Made by a program: the position numbers and the translations under genes. This document shows, in pieces, positions 41,417-50,188 of a stretch of 64,000 nucleotides of DNA; positions within the stretch are counted from its first letter, which is position 1, and each line of letters opens with the position of its first letter. Under the pieces are notes generated by a model. That model was not told where the DNA came from. It was given only the letters and a program-made list of their open reading frames with translations, and made no database searches. The stretch comes from JAOUEA01 sp041287635 (GTDB lineage Bacteria > Actinomycetota > UBA4738 > HRBIN12): the NCBI GenBank assembly GCA_041287635.1, contig JBGGNG010000186.1, positions 1 through 64,000 of the forward strand, given 5' to 3'.

Positions 41417-41824
41417 ATGGCACGTGAGGCGACGGCGTTCCCCGCACCCGGCACTGAGCTCACGCACATCCTCGTCGTGCGCGACGTGGAAAGGTCCGTC
41501 GCGTGGTACCGCGACGTGCTTGGAGCCGAGCTGTTCCGCGAGTACAGCGGCACGTCGGCGGTCTTCCGGTTCGGTGCCGCCTGGCTGTTGCTCGTGACCG
41601 GAGGAGGTCCAACCGAGGACAAGCCCGACGTGACGTTCGAGCCGCCCAACGCGACCCGTGCGAGCCATTCCGTGACGATCCGCGTCGAGGACTGCCGCAG
41701 CGCCTACGAGACGCTCACCGCACGCGGGGCCGAGTTCCTCACACCACCTCACGACTGGGGGCACGAGGTCCGCTGCTTCTTCCGCGACCCCGACGGCCAC
41801 CTGTTCGAGGTCAGCGAGGTGTGA
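41417..41824 (+). CDS. VOC-superfamily protein (glyoxalase/bleomycin-resistance/dioxygenase fold)
   Basis: A 135-residue single-domain VOC protein. ELTHILVVRDVERSVAWYRDVLGAEL is the classic first module, and the second ends VRCFFRDPDGHLFEVSEV with the usual Asp-Pro-(Asp/Asn)-Gly-(His/Asn) and metal-binding Glu. His17 or nearby, with Glu132, would make the metal site. Members range from glyoxalases to resistance proteins and the substrate cannot be read off. The start is the ATG downstream of a leaderless -10 box. Confidence 0.9.
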   Translation: MAREATAFPAPGTELTHILVVRDVERSVAWYRDVLGAELFREYSGTSAVFRFGAAWLLLVTGGGPTEDKPDVTFEPPNATRASHSVTIRVEDCRSAYETLTARGAEFLTPPHDWGHEVRCFFRDPDGHLFEVSEV

Positions 41825-41837
41825 AGCCGCTCGGGGA

Positions 41838-42000
41838 TCAGTTCGCCTGCTCGATCGCCCGCGCGAGCATGAAATCCGCCTGTTGCTGGAAGCTCTCGAC
41901 CGACGGCACCTTCCACGGCCCGAGCTGATCGGCCCGCCCGCGTCGAGCTGTCCCACGTCGGCATCTCGGCGAGGTCGGCGAACGGCGGGCGGAAGGCACC
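41838..42000 (-). pseudogene. Possible decayed gene end of unknown family
   Basis: A frame ending in TGA reads ADQLGPWKVPSVESFQQQAD then FMLARAIEQAN, which looks like a natural protein C-terminus, but upstream the protein-like reading switches frame (FRPPFADLAEMPTWDSS). No start exists. It fills the gap between the VOC gene and the anchored protein gene. I could not assign a family; composition alone suggests a remnant. Confidence 0.3.
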
Positions 42001-42005
42001 AAGCC

Positions 42006-42731
42006 TCAGGGTGCGTCGACCGGCTCGAACGACGCCAACAGGACGTCGACCGCGGGCATGAACAGAGCTGCGTTCCATGCCCGCGGCACGGAGACCGAGA
42101 TCGCGTGGTTGCGAGCGCCCGAGTCGAGCACGATCGAGAGGAACCTGATCGGGTCGCCGGTCTCGTCGATCGCGGAGCCCGCCACTGACAGCCCCGGAAG
42201 TTCGCCGGCCGTTCGAGGTAGTGCTGCCTCGATCTGCACGTCGGTCCATGCAGCAGCGAGATCGGACACGAACGCATCGGAGGCGGTCCCGACGGCTCCT
42301 TCGGGCGCGACCTGGATCGAGATCGTGACGGTGCCGCTCGGGCTCATCACCTGGGCGGTCGACGAAGCGCTCAGCACACTCCAACCCGAGGGCGCTCTGA
42401 ACCCATATCCGCCCTGGACGTTGACGTAGCGCCCGACCTCCTGACCGAGCCCGGGCTCGACCGGCGACCGGTTCGCCGTGGGTCCACCCATCGCCTCTAC
42501 CCCGATCCCCACAGCGATCAGTGTGGTGAGAACGAGACCGACCACGATGGACAACCGTCGCCACCGGCGGCGCCGACGGTGTGCGGCCTCCTGCTCCAGC
42601 CACCGGAACTCACGCTGTGCGTTGGCCTCCCAGGCGTGCCCGAGCTTGTCGCCGGGTTGCCGCTTGTCCCAGATGTAGTACGTGTCGCCGCGCCGGCCCC
42701 AGGAGTATCGGCGGCCCGTCTCGAAGACCAC
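42006..42731 (-). CDS. Single-pass membrane protein with extracytoplasmic PsbP/LpqN-like domain
   Basis: A protein of about 241 residues. A cytoplasmic N-terminal part has RRYSWGRRGDTYYIWDKRQP and a basic HRRRRRWRR stretch, then one helix (SIVVGLVLTTLIAVGIGVEA), then an outer domain. That domain reads YVNVQGGYGFRAPSGWSVL, VMSPSGTVTISIQVAPEG and ends MPAVDVLLASFEPV, like PsbP/LpqN-type lipoprotein folds. The start is uncertain: the frame stays open far upstream, and the GTG at 42731 was chosen because composition turns protein-like there. Function is unknown. Confidence 0.6.
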   Translation of the reverse strand: MVFETGRRYSWGRRGDTYYIWDKRQPGDKLGHAWEANAQREFRWLEQEAAHRRRRRWRRLSIVVGLVLTTLIAVGIGVEAMGGPTANRSPVEPGLGQEVGRYVNVQGGYGFRAPSGWSVLSASSTAQVMSPSGTVTISIQVAPEGAVGTASDAFVSDLAAAWTDVQIEAALPRTAGELPGLSVAGSAIDETGDPIRFLSIVLDSGARNHAISVSVPRAWNAALFMPAVDVLLASFEPVDAP

Positions 42732-42953
42732 GGCATCATCCCGTCGCGCGAGGAACCGGCGTCTATGTGGTGCCCGGTGGCGCGGTGATACCGATCGATC
42801 AAGCGTCCGAGACACGCCGTCCCTCCTGACCAGCTCCGTGGGGGGGGTCACGGTAGCCGACGGATGCCGTTCAGCGAAAGCGACAAACTCCGTAGGTCGG
42901 AGGGCGGGCGTCCGCACGCACTCCCGTATCGTCTCTCGCGCTCGTGCGGGCCG

Positions 42954-44531
42954 CTACTTCGTGTCGGCGAGGATCTGGCGGGCGGCGTTGGCCCCGGGAC
43001 CGCCAGTGATGCCGCCGCCCGGGTGGGCCCCGGAGCCGGCGAGGTAGAGCCCCTCGATCTGAAGGCGGTAGCGGGCTTCCCCGTTCAGCGGACGCCAGGC
43101 GAAGAACTGATCGAGCCCGGGCTCGGCGTGGTAGACGTGGCCGCCGGTGAGGCCGTAGTCGGCCTCCAGGTCCTCGGGCGTGATCACCTCTCGCGCCTCG
43201 ACGAGCTCGCCGAGGCCGGGGGCGAACCGCTCCATCGACTTCACCGCGATGTCGGCCACCCCGTTGCGCTCGGAGGCCCAGTCGCTATCGCGGAGCTTCC
43301 GCGGCGCCGCCTGGAACAGGATCGACATCACGTGCTTCCCCTCGGGGGCCAGCGACGGGTCGACGAGCGTGGGGATCGTCGCCTCCAGCGTCGGGTCCTC
43401 GGCGACGTACCCGTACTTGTTCGCGTCCATCGCCTGCTCGACGTGGTCGATCGACGTGCCGACCACGATGCGGCCCTTCAGCCGCTCGACGTCGTCCGCG
43501 CCGTTGAACGACGGCAGGTCCGAGAGCACCAGGTTGACCTTGGCGGTCGCGCCCGGCTGACGGATGTTCTCCGCTCGCCACACCTCGTATGGATTCAGCT
43601 CCACGGGATCGCACAGGCGCAGGGTGCGCTTGGGGTCGGCCGCGGAGACGACGAGCTTCGCGTCGAGCTCGGTGCCGTCGGCGAGGGTCACGCCCTGCGC
43701 GCGACCGTCCTTCGAGCGGATCGCGACGACCTCGGCTCCGGTCCGCACGTCGACCCCGCGGGCCCTCGCGGCGGCCTCGAGGGCGCTCGCGAGCGCTCCC
43801 GTGCCGCCGCGGGCGAACACCGTGGTGCCCGCCGCGCCGCCGTCGGTGCCGGCAGAGTCGTTCAAGAAGATGGCCGCGGTGCCCGTCGCCCACGGGCCCA
43901 TCGACGAGTAGAGCACGCCGCGGGTCGTCAGCGGACCCCGCACGGCCTCGTCGTCGAAGACCTCCTGCACGAGGTCGGCCACGGCCATCGGCAGCGCGCG
44001 GATCGTCTCGCGCCCGGCCTTGCCGCCGAGGTCGCGGAAAGCCTTCCCGAGCTTCAGCCCCATCATCGCGTCGGCGATCGACGGGGACTTCGCGTCGGGT
44101 GGGGTCGCGACGTTGATGTAGGCGAGGAAGCTCGCGATCGAGCGCATCTTGGCGTCGAAGCCGCCGAACGCGTCCGCGTCGTGGGCACTGCGATCACGCA
44201 GCTCGCTCGCGGTGCGCGCCGGGTCGCCCCAGAACGTGACGGCCGAGCCGTCGGGCTGCGGGGCGAACATCCGCACGGCGGGCGTGATCGCCTCGAAGCC
44301 GTACGACGACAGCTGCAGGTCCTTCACGACCGAGGCACGCAGGCGCCCGACCGTGTGCGCGATGCCGGGGGCGGTCACGCCCTCGGCGGGCGAGGTGGTG
44401 CGCAGGATGCCGCCGACCTCGGGCGCCGCCTCGAGCAGCGTGACCGCGCGCCCCGCCTTCGCGAGGTAGGCGGCCGCGACGAGGCCGTTGTGCCCCCCGC
44501 CGATCACGACGACGTCGGTGCGAGGTGCCAT
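42954..44531 (-). CDS. FAD-dependent oxidoreductase, CrtI/PYROXD2-like (second of a tandem pair)
   Basis: A 525-residue flavoprotein. The N-terminus has the dinucleotide-binding VVVIGGGHNGLVAAAYLAKAG (residues 6-26, GxGxxG type with His) and the extended FAD motif; the C-terminus has LYLAGSGAHPGGGITGGPG, the phytoene-desaturase-type FAD motif. Overall it resembles PYROXD2 rather than carotenoid desaturases. It starts directly after the stop of its paralogue, with no intervening bases. No isoprenoid genes are near, so carotenoid synthesis is not supported; the pair faces a GcvT-like gene. The substrate is unknown. Confidence 0.88.
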   Translation of the reverse strand: MAPRTDVVVIGGGHNGLVAAAYLAKAGRAVTLLEAAPEVGGILRTTSPAEGVTAPGIAHTVGRLRASVVKDLQLSSYGFEAITPAVRMFAPQPDGSAVTFWGDPARTASELRDRSAHDADAFGGFDAKMRSIASFLAYINVATPPDAKSPSIADAMMGLKLGKAFRDLGGKAGRETIRALPMAVADLVQEVFDDEAVRGPLTTRGVLYSSMGPWATGTAAIFLNDSAGTDGGAAGTTVFARGGTGALASALEAAARARGVDVRTGAEVVAIRSKDGRAQGVTLADGTELDAKLVVSAADPKRTLRLCDPVELNPYEVWRAENIRQPGATAKVNLVLSDLPSFNGADDVERLKGRIVVGTSIDHVEQAMDANKYGYVAEDPTLEATIPTLVDPSLAPEGKHVMSILFQAAPRKLRDSDWASERNGVADIAVKSMERFAPGLGELVEAREVITPEDLEADYGLTGGHVYHAEPGLDQFFAWRPLNGEARYRLQIEGLYLAGSGAHPGGGITGGPGANAARQILADTK

Positions 44532-46133
44532 CTAGGCCGCCCTCCGTCCACGCTTGCGCTGCTTGAGGTACTCGCGGGCCGCGATCATGCCGGGCGCACC
44601 CATGATGCCGCCGCCCGGGTGCGTCGCCGAGCCGCACATCCAGAGGTCCTTCACCGGGGTCTCGTAGCGCGCCCAGCCGGGCACGGGCCGGTTGAAGAAC
44701 AGCTGCTCGAGCGAGAGCTCGCCGGCGAAGATGTTCCCTTCGCTGAGGCCCGTGATGTCCTCGATGTCCTTCGGCGTGACGAACTGGTACCCCTCGATCA
44801 GCGACCGGATGTTCGGGAAGCGCTCCTCGAGCGTGTCGATCACGTTCTGACCGAACGCCTCGCGCTTCGCGTCGTCCCACTGCTCGCCGTCCTCGAGGTG
44901 GTACGGGGCGTACTGCACGAAGCAGCTCATCACGTGCTTGCCGGGCGGCGCCATCGTCGGGTCGACCAGCGTCGGCATGATGCAGTCGATGTAGGGGCGA
45001 GCCGAGGGCCGGCCGTACTTCGCGTCGTCGTAGGCGCGCTCCATGTAGTCGAGCGAAGGCGAGAACGAGATCGCGCCGCGCAGCCACGGGCCGACGCCCG
45101 GCTTGCACGCGAGCTCGGGCAGCCCGTTGAGCGCGAGGTTCACCTTCCCGCTCGAGCCCCGGTACTTGTAGCGCATCACCTCGTCGCGGAACGACGGATC
45201 GAGGTCGTGCTCGTCCAGCAGGTTGATGAAGGTCTGCCGGGAGTCGAGCGAGCTCATCACGACGTCGGCCTCGATCTCCTCGCCCGACTCGAGCACGACG
45301 CCGGTGGTGCGCCCGCCCGCGGTCGCGATGTGCGAGACGCCCGCCTCGGTGCGGATCTCGACCCCGAGCGAGAGCGCGCTGTTCGCGATCGCGTAGGCCA
45401 CCGACCCGGTGCCGCCCCGCGGCACGCCCCACGCGCGGAACGCACCGTCGATCTCCCCCATGTAGTGGTGCAACAGCACGTAGGCCGTGCCGGGCGACCG
45501 CGGCCCCTGGAACGTGCCGATGATGCCCGAGGCGCTCATCGTGGCCTTCAACGGCTCGGTCTCGAACCACTGGTCGAGAAAGTCGGCCGCGCTCATCGTC
45601 ATCAGCTGGATGAACGTGGACTGCATCTTCTTCGGGAGGTCCTTGAACGCCTTCGCGAGCGGACCGAGCGGCAGCCAATGACCCGGCGTGATCTTCCCCG
45701 TGTCGGGCGGCGCGATCGACAGGATCGGCTTGATGAAGCGGCCCATCTCGGCCATCAGCTGGCCGTACTCCTCGTAGACCTCGGCGTCGTTCAGGCTCCA
45801 GCGACGCAGCTCGCGCACGTTCTTCCCGTGGTCGTTCACGCGCCAGAGGTAGTCGTCATCCAGGGGCGTGATCGTGCCGTCGAGGGGCAGGATCTCGAGC
45901 CCGTGCTTGGGCAGCTGCAGGTCGCGGATGATCTCGGGACGCAGCAGCGACACGACGTAGCTGAAGACCGAGAACTTGAACCCCGGCACGATCTCCTCGG
46001 TGAGCGTCGCTCCCCCCAGGATGTGCCGGCGCTCGAGCACGAGCACCTTCAGCCCGGCCTTCGCGAGGTAGGCGGCGTTCACGAGCCCGTTGTGCCCGCC
46101 TCCGATCACGACTGCGTCGTACCGCTTCGCCAT
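44532..46133 (-). CDS. FAD-dependent oxidoreductase, CrtI/PYROXD2-like (first of a tandem pair)
   Basis: A 533-residue flavoprotein with AVVIGGGHNGLVNAAYLAKAG at residues 8-28 and the closing WMCGSATHPGGGIMGAPGMI. Length and motifs match the neighbouring paralogue, and the two are adjacent without spacer, suggesting a heteromer or sequential steps. A strong AGGAGG site precedes the ATG. A promoter with -35 TTGGTG, 18-base spacer and -10 TAGCAT lies upstream, next to a perfect palindrome that may be an operator shared with the divergent GcvT-like gene. Confidence 0.9.
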   Translation of the reverse strand: MAKRYDAVVIGGGHNGLVNAAYLAKAGLKVLVLERRHILGGATLTEEIVPGFKFSVFSYVVSLLRPEIIRDLQLPKHGLEILPLDGTITPLDDDYLWRVNDHGKNVRELRRWSLNDAEVYEEYGQLMAEMGRFIKPILSIAPPDTGKITPGHWLPLGPLAKAFKDLPKKMQSTFIQLMTMSAADFLDQWFETEPLKATMSASGIIGTFQGPRSPGTAYVLLHHYMGEIDGAFRAWGVPRGGTGSVAYAIANSALSLGVEIRTEAGVSHIATAGGRTTGVVLESGEEIEADVVMSSLDSRQTFINLLDEHDLDPSFRDEVMRYKYRGSSGKVNLALNGLPELACKPGVGPWLRGAISFSPSLDYMERAYDDAKYGRPSARPYIDCIMPTLVDPTMAPPGKHVMSCFVQYAPYHLEDGEQWDDAKREAFGQNVIDTLEERFPNIRSLIEGYQFVTPKDIEDITGLSEGNIFAGELSLEQLFFNRPVPGWARYETPVKDLWMCGSATHPGGGIMGAPGMIAAREYLKQRKRGRRAA

Positions 46134-46200
46134 GGGTGCCTCCTGGGTGACTCGAGGTCAACGGGGCGTCCCGAATCACGGCCTGGGTCGCCGGTCGCCC

Positions 46201-46230
46201 ATGCTATCCGGGGGTCCGAACGCCCACCAA
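46201..46230 (-). promoter_or_regulatory. Promoter of the tandem flavoprotein operon
   Basis: Minus strand: TTGGTG (-35), 18 bases, TAGCAT (-10). The palindrome at 46238 sits just upstream of the -35, where an activator or repressor could contact polymerase. Confidence 0.45.
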
Positions 46231-46237
46231 CAGCCCC

Positions 46238-46252
46238 CTGACCTCAGGTCAG
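46238..46252. promoter_or_regulatory. Palindromic candidate operator in the divergent flavoprotein/GcvT-like intergenic region
   Basis: CTGACCT-C-AGGTCAG is a perfect inverted repeat with seven-base arms. It is central in the 212-base space between two divergent genes, eight bases from the -35 of one and about 33 bases upstream of a TACCCT -10 (46286-46291) of the other. No regulator gene is adjacent. Confidence 0.5.
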
Positions 46253-46345
46253 TTCGTTCCGTGCCGCGGGCCGGCGGCGGTCGGATACCCTACGCGCTGT
46301 CGGGCGGCCTCTCGCGCGCCCCACGACCGACCGAGGAGGTCATCA

Positions 46346-47539
46346 GTGAGCGTGCCCACCGCGTTCTTCCCGCGCCAGGAAGCGCTGAACTCGAAGATGG
46401 CCTGGGGCGAGTGGTCCGGCTACTACTCGGTGCCCGTGTACGCCGACTTCCACGACATCGAGTACAGCGCGATCCGCGAGGCGGCCGCGGTGATCGACAT
46501 CAGCCCGCTCTTCAAGTACGAGATCACGGGCCCCGACGCGCAGCGACTGCTCGACCGGGTGATGACCCGCGACATGACGAAACTGCGGGTCGACCGCGTC
46601 TTCTACTCCCCCTGGTGCGACGAGGAGGGCAAGGTCCTCGACGACGGCACGATCGCCCGCCTCGACGACACCACGTACAGCATCACGGCCGCCGACCCCT
46701 GCTACCGCTGGTTCGTGCTGAACGCCACCGGGCTCGACGTCGAGGTCGACGACATCAGCGACCGCACCGCCGCGCTCGCCCTGCAGGGGCGGCTCAGCCG
46801 CGAGGTGCTGCAGGACGCCACGGGCCAGGACTGGACCGACCTGAAGTACTTCGGACGGCGCGTCACCGAGATCGCCGGCGTCGCCGTCGACGTGACCCGC
46901 ACCGGTTACACGGGCGACCGTGGCTACGAGCTCTGGATGGCCGCCGACCAGGCCCTGCCCGCCTGGGACCGTATCTTCGACGTGGGCGAGCGCTACGGCA
47001 TCTACCCGGTCGGCATCAACGCGATGGATGTCGCCCGCGTCGAGGCCGGCCTGATCCTGATCGAGGCCGAGTACACGAGCGCCCGTCACGCGGTCGCGCC
47101 CGAGCAGCAGTACTCGCCCTACGAGCTCGGCTTCGAGCCGCTCGTCGACCTCGGCAAAGCGACGGACTTCACGGGGCGTCGCGCGCTGCGCGCCGAGCAC
47201 GCGGCCGGTGGTCCCGCCCGTCGGCTCGTCGGCGTCGAGCTCGACTGGCTCGGCATCGAGGCGATGTACGCGAAGCACGGCCTCGCCCCCGCGATCAGCC
47301 CCTTCGTGCACCGCGACCCGGTGCCGGTCTACAAGGACGCGAAGCAGGTCGGCCGGGCCACCTCGGTCACGTGGGGCACGACGATCAAGAAGATGGTCGG
47401 GTTCGGCTCGGTCGACAAGGGCCACGCGGAGCCTGGCACTCGCCTCAGCGTCGAGTGGAGCGTCGAGGGCGAGCGCGGCAAGGTGGCCGCCACGGTCGTG
47501 CCGCTTCCCTTCCTCGATCTGGACCGCAAGCGCGGCTAG
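46346..47539 (+). CDS. GcvT-like aminomethyltransferase family protein
   Basis: A 397-residue protein of the glycine-cleavage T-protein/dimethylglycine-demethylase fold, probably folate-dependent. Segments include YSAIREAAAVIDISPLFKYE, GPDAQRLLDRVMTRDMTKL, VTRTGYTGDRGYELW with the conserved Glu, and NAMDVARVEAGLILIEAEY. It is not clustered with gcvH or gcvP, so a stand-alone demethylase or one-carbon transferase is more likely than the glycine cleavage system. The GTG start has a GAGGAGG site. It is divergent from two flavoproteins, which could supply the oxidised N-methyl substrate; that pairing is inference. Confidence 0.88.
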   Translation: MSVPTAFFPRQEALNSKMAWGEWSGYYSVPVYADFHDIEYSAIREAAAVIDISPLFKYEITGPDAQRLLDRVMTRDMTKLRVDRVFYSPWCDEEGKVLDDGTIARLDDTTYSITAADPCYRWFVLNATGLDVEVDDISDRTAALALQGRLSREVLQDATGQDWTDLKYFGRRVTEIAGVAVDVTRTGYTGDRGYELWMAADQALPAWDRIFDVGERYGIYPVGINAMDVARVEAGLILIEAEYTSARHAVAPEQQYSPYELGFEPLVDLGKATDFTGRRALRAEHAAGGPARRLVGVELDWLGIEAMYAKHGLAPAISPFVHRDPVPVYKDAKQVGRATSVTWGTTIKKMVGFGSVDKGHAEPGTRLSVEWSVEGERGKVAATVVPLPFLDLDRKRG

Positions 47540-47617
47540 CGCGCCTTCCGTCGCAACGGGAACGCCACACGCACCTGCATCTGCAGCGAGGGCGCCTCTG
47601 GGAACATGGAGGTGTCC

Positions 47618-49516
47618 ATGGAACGACGCCCTGACATCCGTGCCCTGATCGTGTTCGCGGCCCTCGCCGGGCTCCTCGGGCTCGTCGTGGGCATCGCCGG
47701 ATCGTGGGTGCTCGGCGTCTCGATCGGCCTGATCACGCTGGCGCTCGGGCTCGCGATCAGCGTCTGGGGGCCCGGCCGTTCGGCCGGCGGCGACGCGGAT
47801 CCCGGGCGCCGCAACCTGCTCGTGGCCGCCGGCCTCGGCGGGCTCGCCTGGGCGGTCGCCGGGCCATCGGTCGGGTGGGCCGCTCGCAAGCTCGGCCGCC
47901 CCGATCCGCGCCCGGTCCAGGAGGCGATGGCCACCGGCCTCGGCTCGGAGTACATGGAGCTCGTTCGGCGCACGTTCATACCGCGTCGCTCGGGCGACCT
48001 GCAGCTGCTGCTCGGCCCGTACAACAGCTCGAACTACCCGCAGGAATCACTCTCGCTCGTGCCGCAGGACCCGCGGACGAGCCATGCGAGCGTCTGGATG
48101 TACCTCGAGCGGATCCCCCTCGTCGTGCACGCGCCCGGGCGGGTCTCGCCGAGCGACTCCGAGCAGCGGGTGACGCTCGCCGACCTGGCGCCGACGACCG
48201 CGCAGCTGATCGGCTACGACGGTTGGCCCGGAGACCGTGACGGGACGCCGCTGCCCCTGTCGACCGCGAGCACGACGCCCCCCCGGGTCGTCGTGACGTA
48301 CGTGATCGACGGCGGCGGGTGGAACGTGCTGCGAGCCTTCCCCGACGATTGGCCGAACCTCAGGACGCTCATGGGCGAGAGCGCGAACTTCCGCAACGCG
48401 ATCGTGGGGTCGTTCCCCGCGGTGACGGCCTGTGCGCACGCGACGATCGGCACGGGCTCCTTCCCGAACGTCCACGGCATCACCGGACACAACCTGAGGG
48501 ACGCGGACGGCGTCGTGCGCAAGGCCTACCGCGAACCCGGCGCCGCCGACCCGAGCGACATCTACATCCCGACGCTCGCCGACCTGTGGCACGAGGAGAC
48601 GGGTGCGTGGGTCGGTCAGATCGGCTACCAGGTGTGGCATCTCGGCATGCTCGGCTACGGCGGACGCGACCGTCCGTCGGACGACCTCCCCGTCGGGGTG
48701 TACTGGGACGAGGACGGTTCCCAGCGCTGGGAGCCCCACAACCCCGACCTCTACCGCCTGCCCTCGCTGATGCCGGATCCCGGCAACTACGAGCGGTACC
48801 TGGCGGAGTTCGTCGATCCGGGGTGGGATGCGGAGTTCACGCCCGTCGGTCGGCAGTCGCCGTGCTGCCGACCGCCGATCGTGCGGTACCAGGACGACGT
48901 GCTCGCGACCTGCATGGTCTGTGAGAGCGTCGGCATGCACGAGGCGACCGATCTTCTCTACACGACCTACAAGTCGCCGGACTACACCGGCCACGTCTAC
49001 GGCATGGGGTCGCGATGGACCGGGCTCCAGCTGCGGGCCGTCGACCAGCAGATCGGGCGGCTGAAGGAGCGACTCGACAACGCCTTCCCCGACGAGTACG
49101 CACTCATCGTGACGGCCGACCACGGGCAGTGCCCGCTCCCGGACTCGGTGGGCGGCGTGCGGCTCGACCCGATCCAACTCGAGCGGTTCATCGAGTCACG
49201 GTTCTCGGGCGTGACCGGTGTCGTCGAGAGCGTCGTGCCGTCGGAGGTCTTCCTGAACGTCGACCGGTTGCGCGACAACGGCGGGGCGACGATCGAGGAC
49301 GTGGCCGCGTCGCTCGCCGACTACCGCTACCGGCAGAACATCGGCGCGTACGTGCCGCGCAGCGCCGTGGAGCAGGACCTGCTCGATCAGAAGGAGTTCG
49401 CGGCGGTCTTCGGCACGACGTTCCTCGAGTCGCTCCCCGGTCGCGACCTCGCCGAGTACGGCGACACCGCCTACGCCGACGGCGACCCCGACGGCATGCC
49501 CGGCCCGCTCATCTAG
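47618..49516 (+). CDS. Membrane-anchored alkaline phosphatase/phosphodiesterase superfamily protein
   Basis: A 632-residue protein with N-terminal helices (about 8-55 and 64-82) and a large outer domain. From about residue 220 it resembles type I phosphodiesterase/nucleotide pyrophosphatase: VVTYVIDGGGWNVLRAFP (first metal Asp), FPAVTACAHATIGTGSFPNVHGITGHN (nucleophile Thr region), SPDYTGHVYGMGS and IVTADHGQCPLPD (Asp-His pair). It would hydrolyse phosphodiesters or phosphates outside the membrane. A C-x3-CC/C-x2-C cluster (about 408-430) is unusual. The second of two ATGs was chosen for its GGAGG site. Confidence 0.85.
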   Translation: MERRPDIRALIVFAALAGLLGLVVGIAGSWVLGVSIGLITLALGLAISVWGPGRSAGGDADPGRRNLLVAAGLGGLAWAVAGPSVGWAARKLGRPDPRPVQEAMATGLGSEYMELVRRTFIPRRSGDLQLLLGPYNSSNYPQESLSLVPQDPRTSHASVWMYLERIPLVVHAPGRVSPSDSEQRVTLADLAPTTAQLIGYDGWPGDRDGTPLPLSTASTTPPRVVVTYVIDGGGWNVLRAFPDDWPNLRTLMGESANFRNAIVGSFPAVTACAHATIGTGSFPNVHGITGHNLRDADGVVRKAYREPGAADPSDIYIPTLADLWHEETGAWVGQIGYQVWHLGMLGYGGRDRPSDDLPVGVYWDEDGSQRWEPHNPDLYRLPSLMPDPGNYERYLAEFVDPGWDAEFTPVGRQSPCCRPPIVRYQDDVLATCMVCESVGMHEATDLLYTTYKSPDYTGHVYGMGSRWTGLQLRAVDQQIGRLKERLDNAFPDEYALIVTADHGQCPLPDSVGGVRLDPIQLERFIESRFSGVTGVVESVVPSEVFLNVDRLRDNGGATIEDVAASLADYRYRQNIGAYVPRSAVEQDLLDQKEFAAVFGTTFLESLPGRDLAEYGDTAYADGDPDGMPGPLI

Positions 49517-49527
49517 TCCGCACTGGA

Positions 49528-50160
49528 CTACCAGCCCCGGTCGATCCACTCCTGCAGGTGCGGCGCCTCAGCGCCCACCGTCGTGGAGTCTCCGTGCCCC
49601 GGATACACGTCGGTCTCGGGCGGCATGATCAGGATGCGCTCGCGGATCGACGCGATGATCACCTCGAAGTCGCCCAGCTCGTCACCCGTCGAGCCCGGAC
49701 CGCCCGGGAACAGGGTGTCGCCGTCGAACAGATCGTGGCTCGCGGTGTGGTGGAAGCACACGCTCCCGGGAGTGTGGCCCGGTGTGTGCAGCACCCGGAG
49801 CTCGACGCCGTCGGCCACGAGCAGGTCGCCCTCGGTGAGGTCTTGGTCGGGCGTTCGGTCGGGGTGGGTCCGCCGCCAGACGGGCGCGTCGGCGGGGTGC
49901 AGCAGGATCGGCGCGTCGACGGCATCCCGCAGGTCGAACGCGACGTCCACGTGGTCCCAGTGCGCGTGCGTGCAGGCGATGGCGGTGACACGGCGGCCGG
50001 CGACCGCGTCGAGGATCGCGGCGTCGTCGTGCGAGGCATCGATCACGAGCACCTCTGCGTCGCCGCCGACGACCCAGACGTTGTTCTGCACCTCGGTCGG
50101 CCCTTCCCCCGGATAGTCTCGGGTGGCGACGGTGCTGACGACGTCGATGCGCAGAGCCAT
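49528..50160 (-). CDS. MBL-fold metallo-hydrolase (glyoxalase II-like)
   Basis: A 210-residue single-domain metallo-beta-lactamase-fold hydrolase. The dinuclear metal site is complete: CTHAHWDHVD (His-x-His-x-Asp-His), HTPGHTPGSVCFHH, FDGDTLFPGGPG (bridging Asp) and VYPGHGDST (last His). The short length without a C-terminal helical domain fits bacterial YcbL-type glyoxalase II relatives. It is convergent with the phosphodiesterase gene and distinct from the sulfur-linked MBL protein at 22-23 kb. A thioester or lactone substrate is likely but unproven. Confidence 0.9.
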   Translation of the reverse strand: MALRIDVVSTVATRDYPGEGPTEVQNNVWVVGGDAEVLVIDASHDDAAILDAVAGRRVTAIACTHAHWDHVDVAFDLRDAVDAPILLHPADAPVWRRTHPDRTPDQDLTEGDLLVADGVELRVLHTPGHTPGSVCFHHTASHDLFDGDTLFPGGPGSTGDELGDFEVIIASIRERILIMPPETDVYPGHGDSTTVGAEAPHLQEWIDRGW

Positions 50161-50188
50161 GACGCCATCGTACCGAGCCGCCGACGAC

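Noticed and set aside
42954..46133. Carotenoid biosynthesis cluster
   Set aside because: The two flavoproteins have CrtI-type FAD motifs, but no crtB, crtE or other isoprenoid gene is near, and overall they look like PYROXD2.
42864..46241. A 1125-codon open frame on the plus strand
   Set aside because: It is antisense to the two flavoprotein genes, with His/Arg/Val/Glu-biased composition typical of a GC-rich shadow.
46253..46345. Glycine riboswitch before the GcvT-like gene
   Set aside because: The leader is too short after the TACCCT box and shows none of the paired aptamer core; the gene is also not in a gcv operon.
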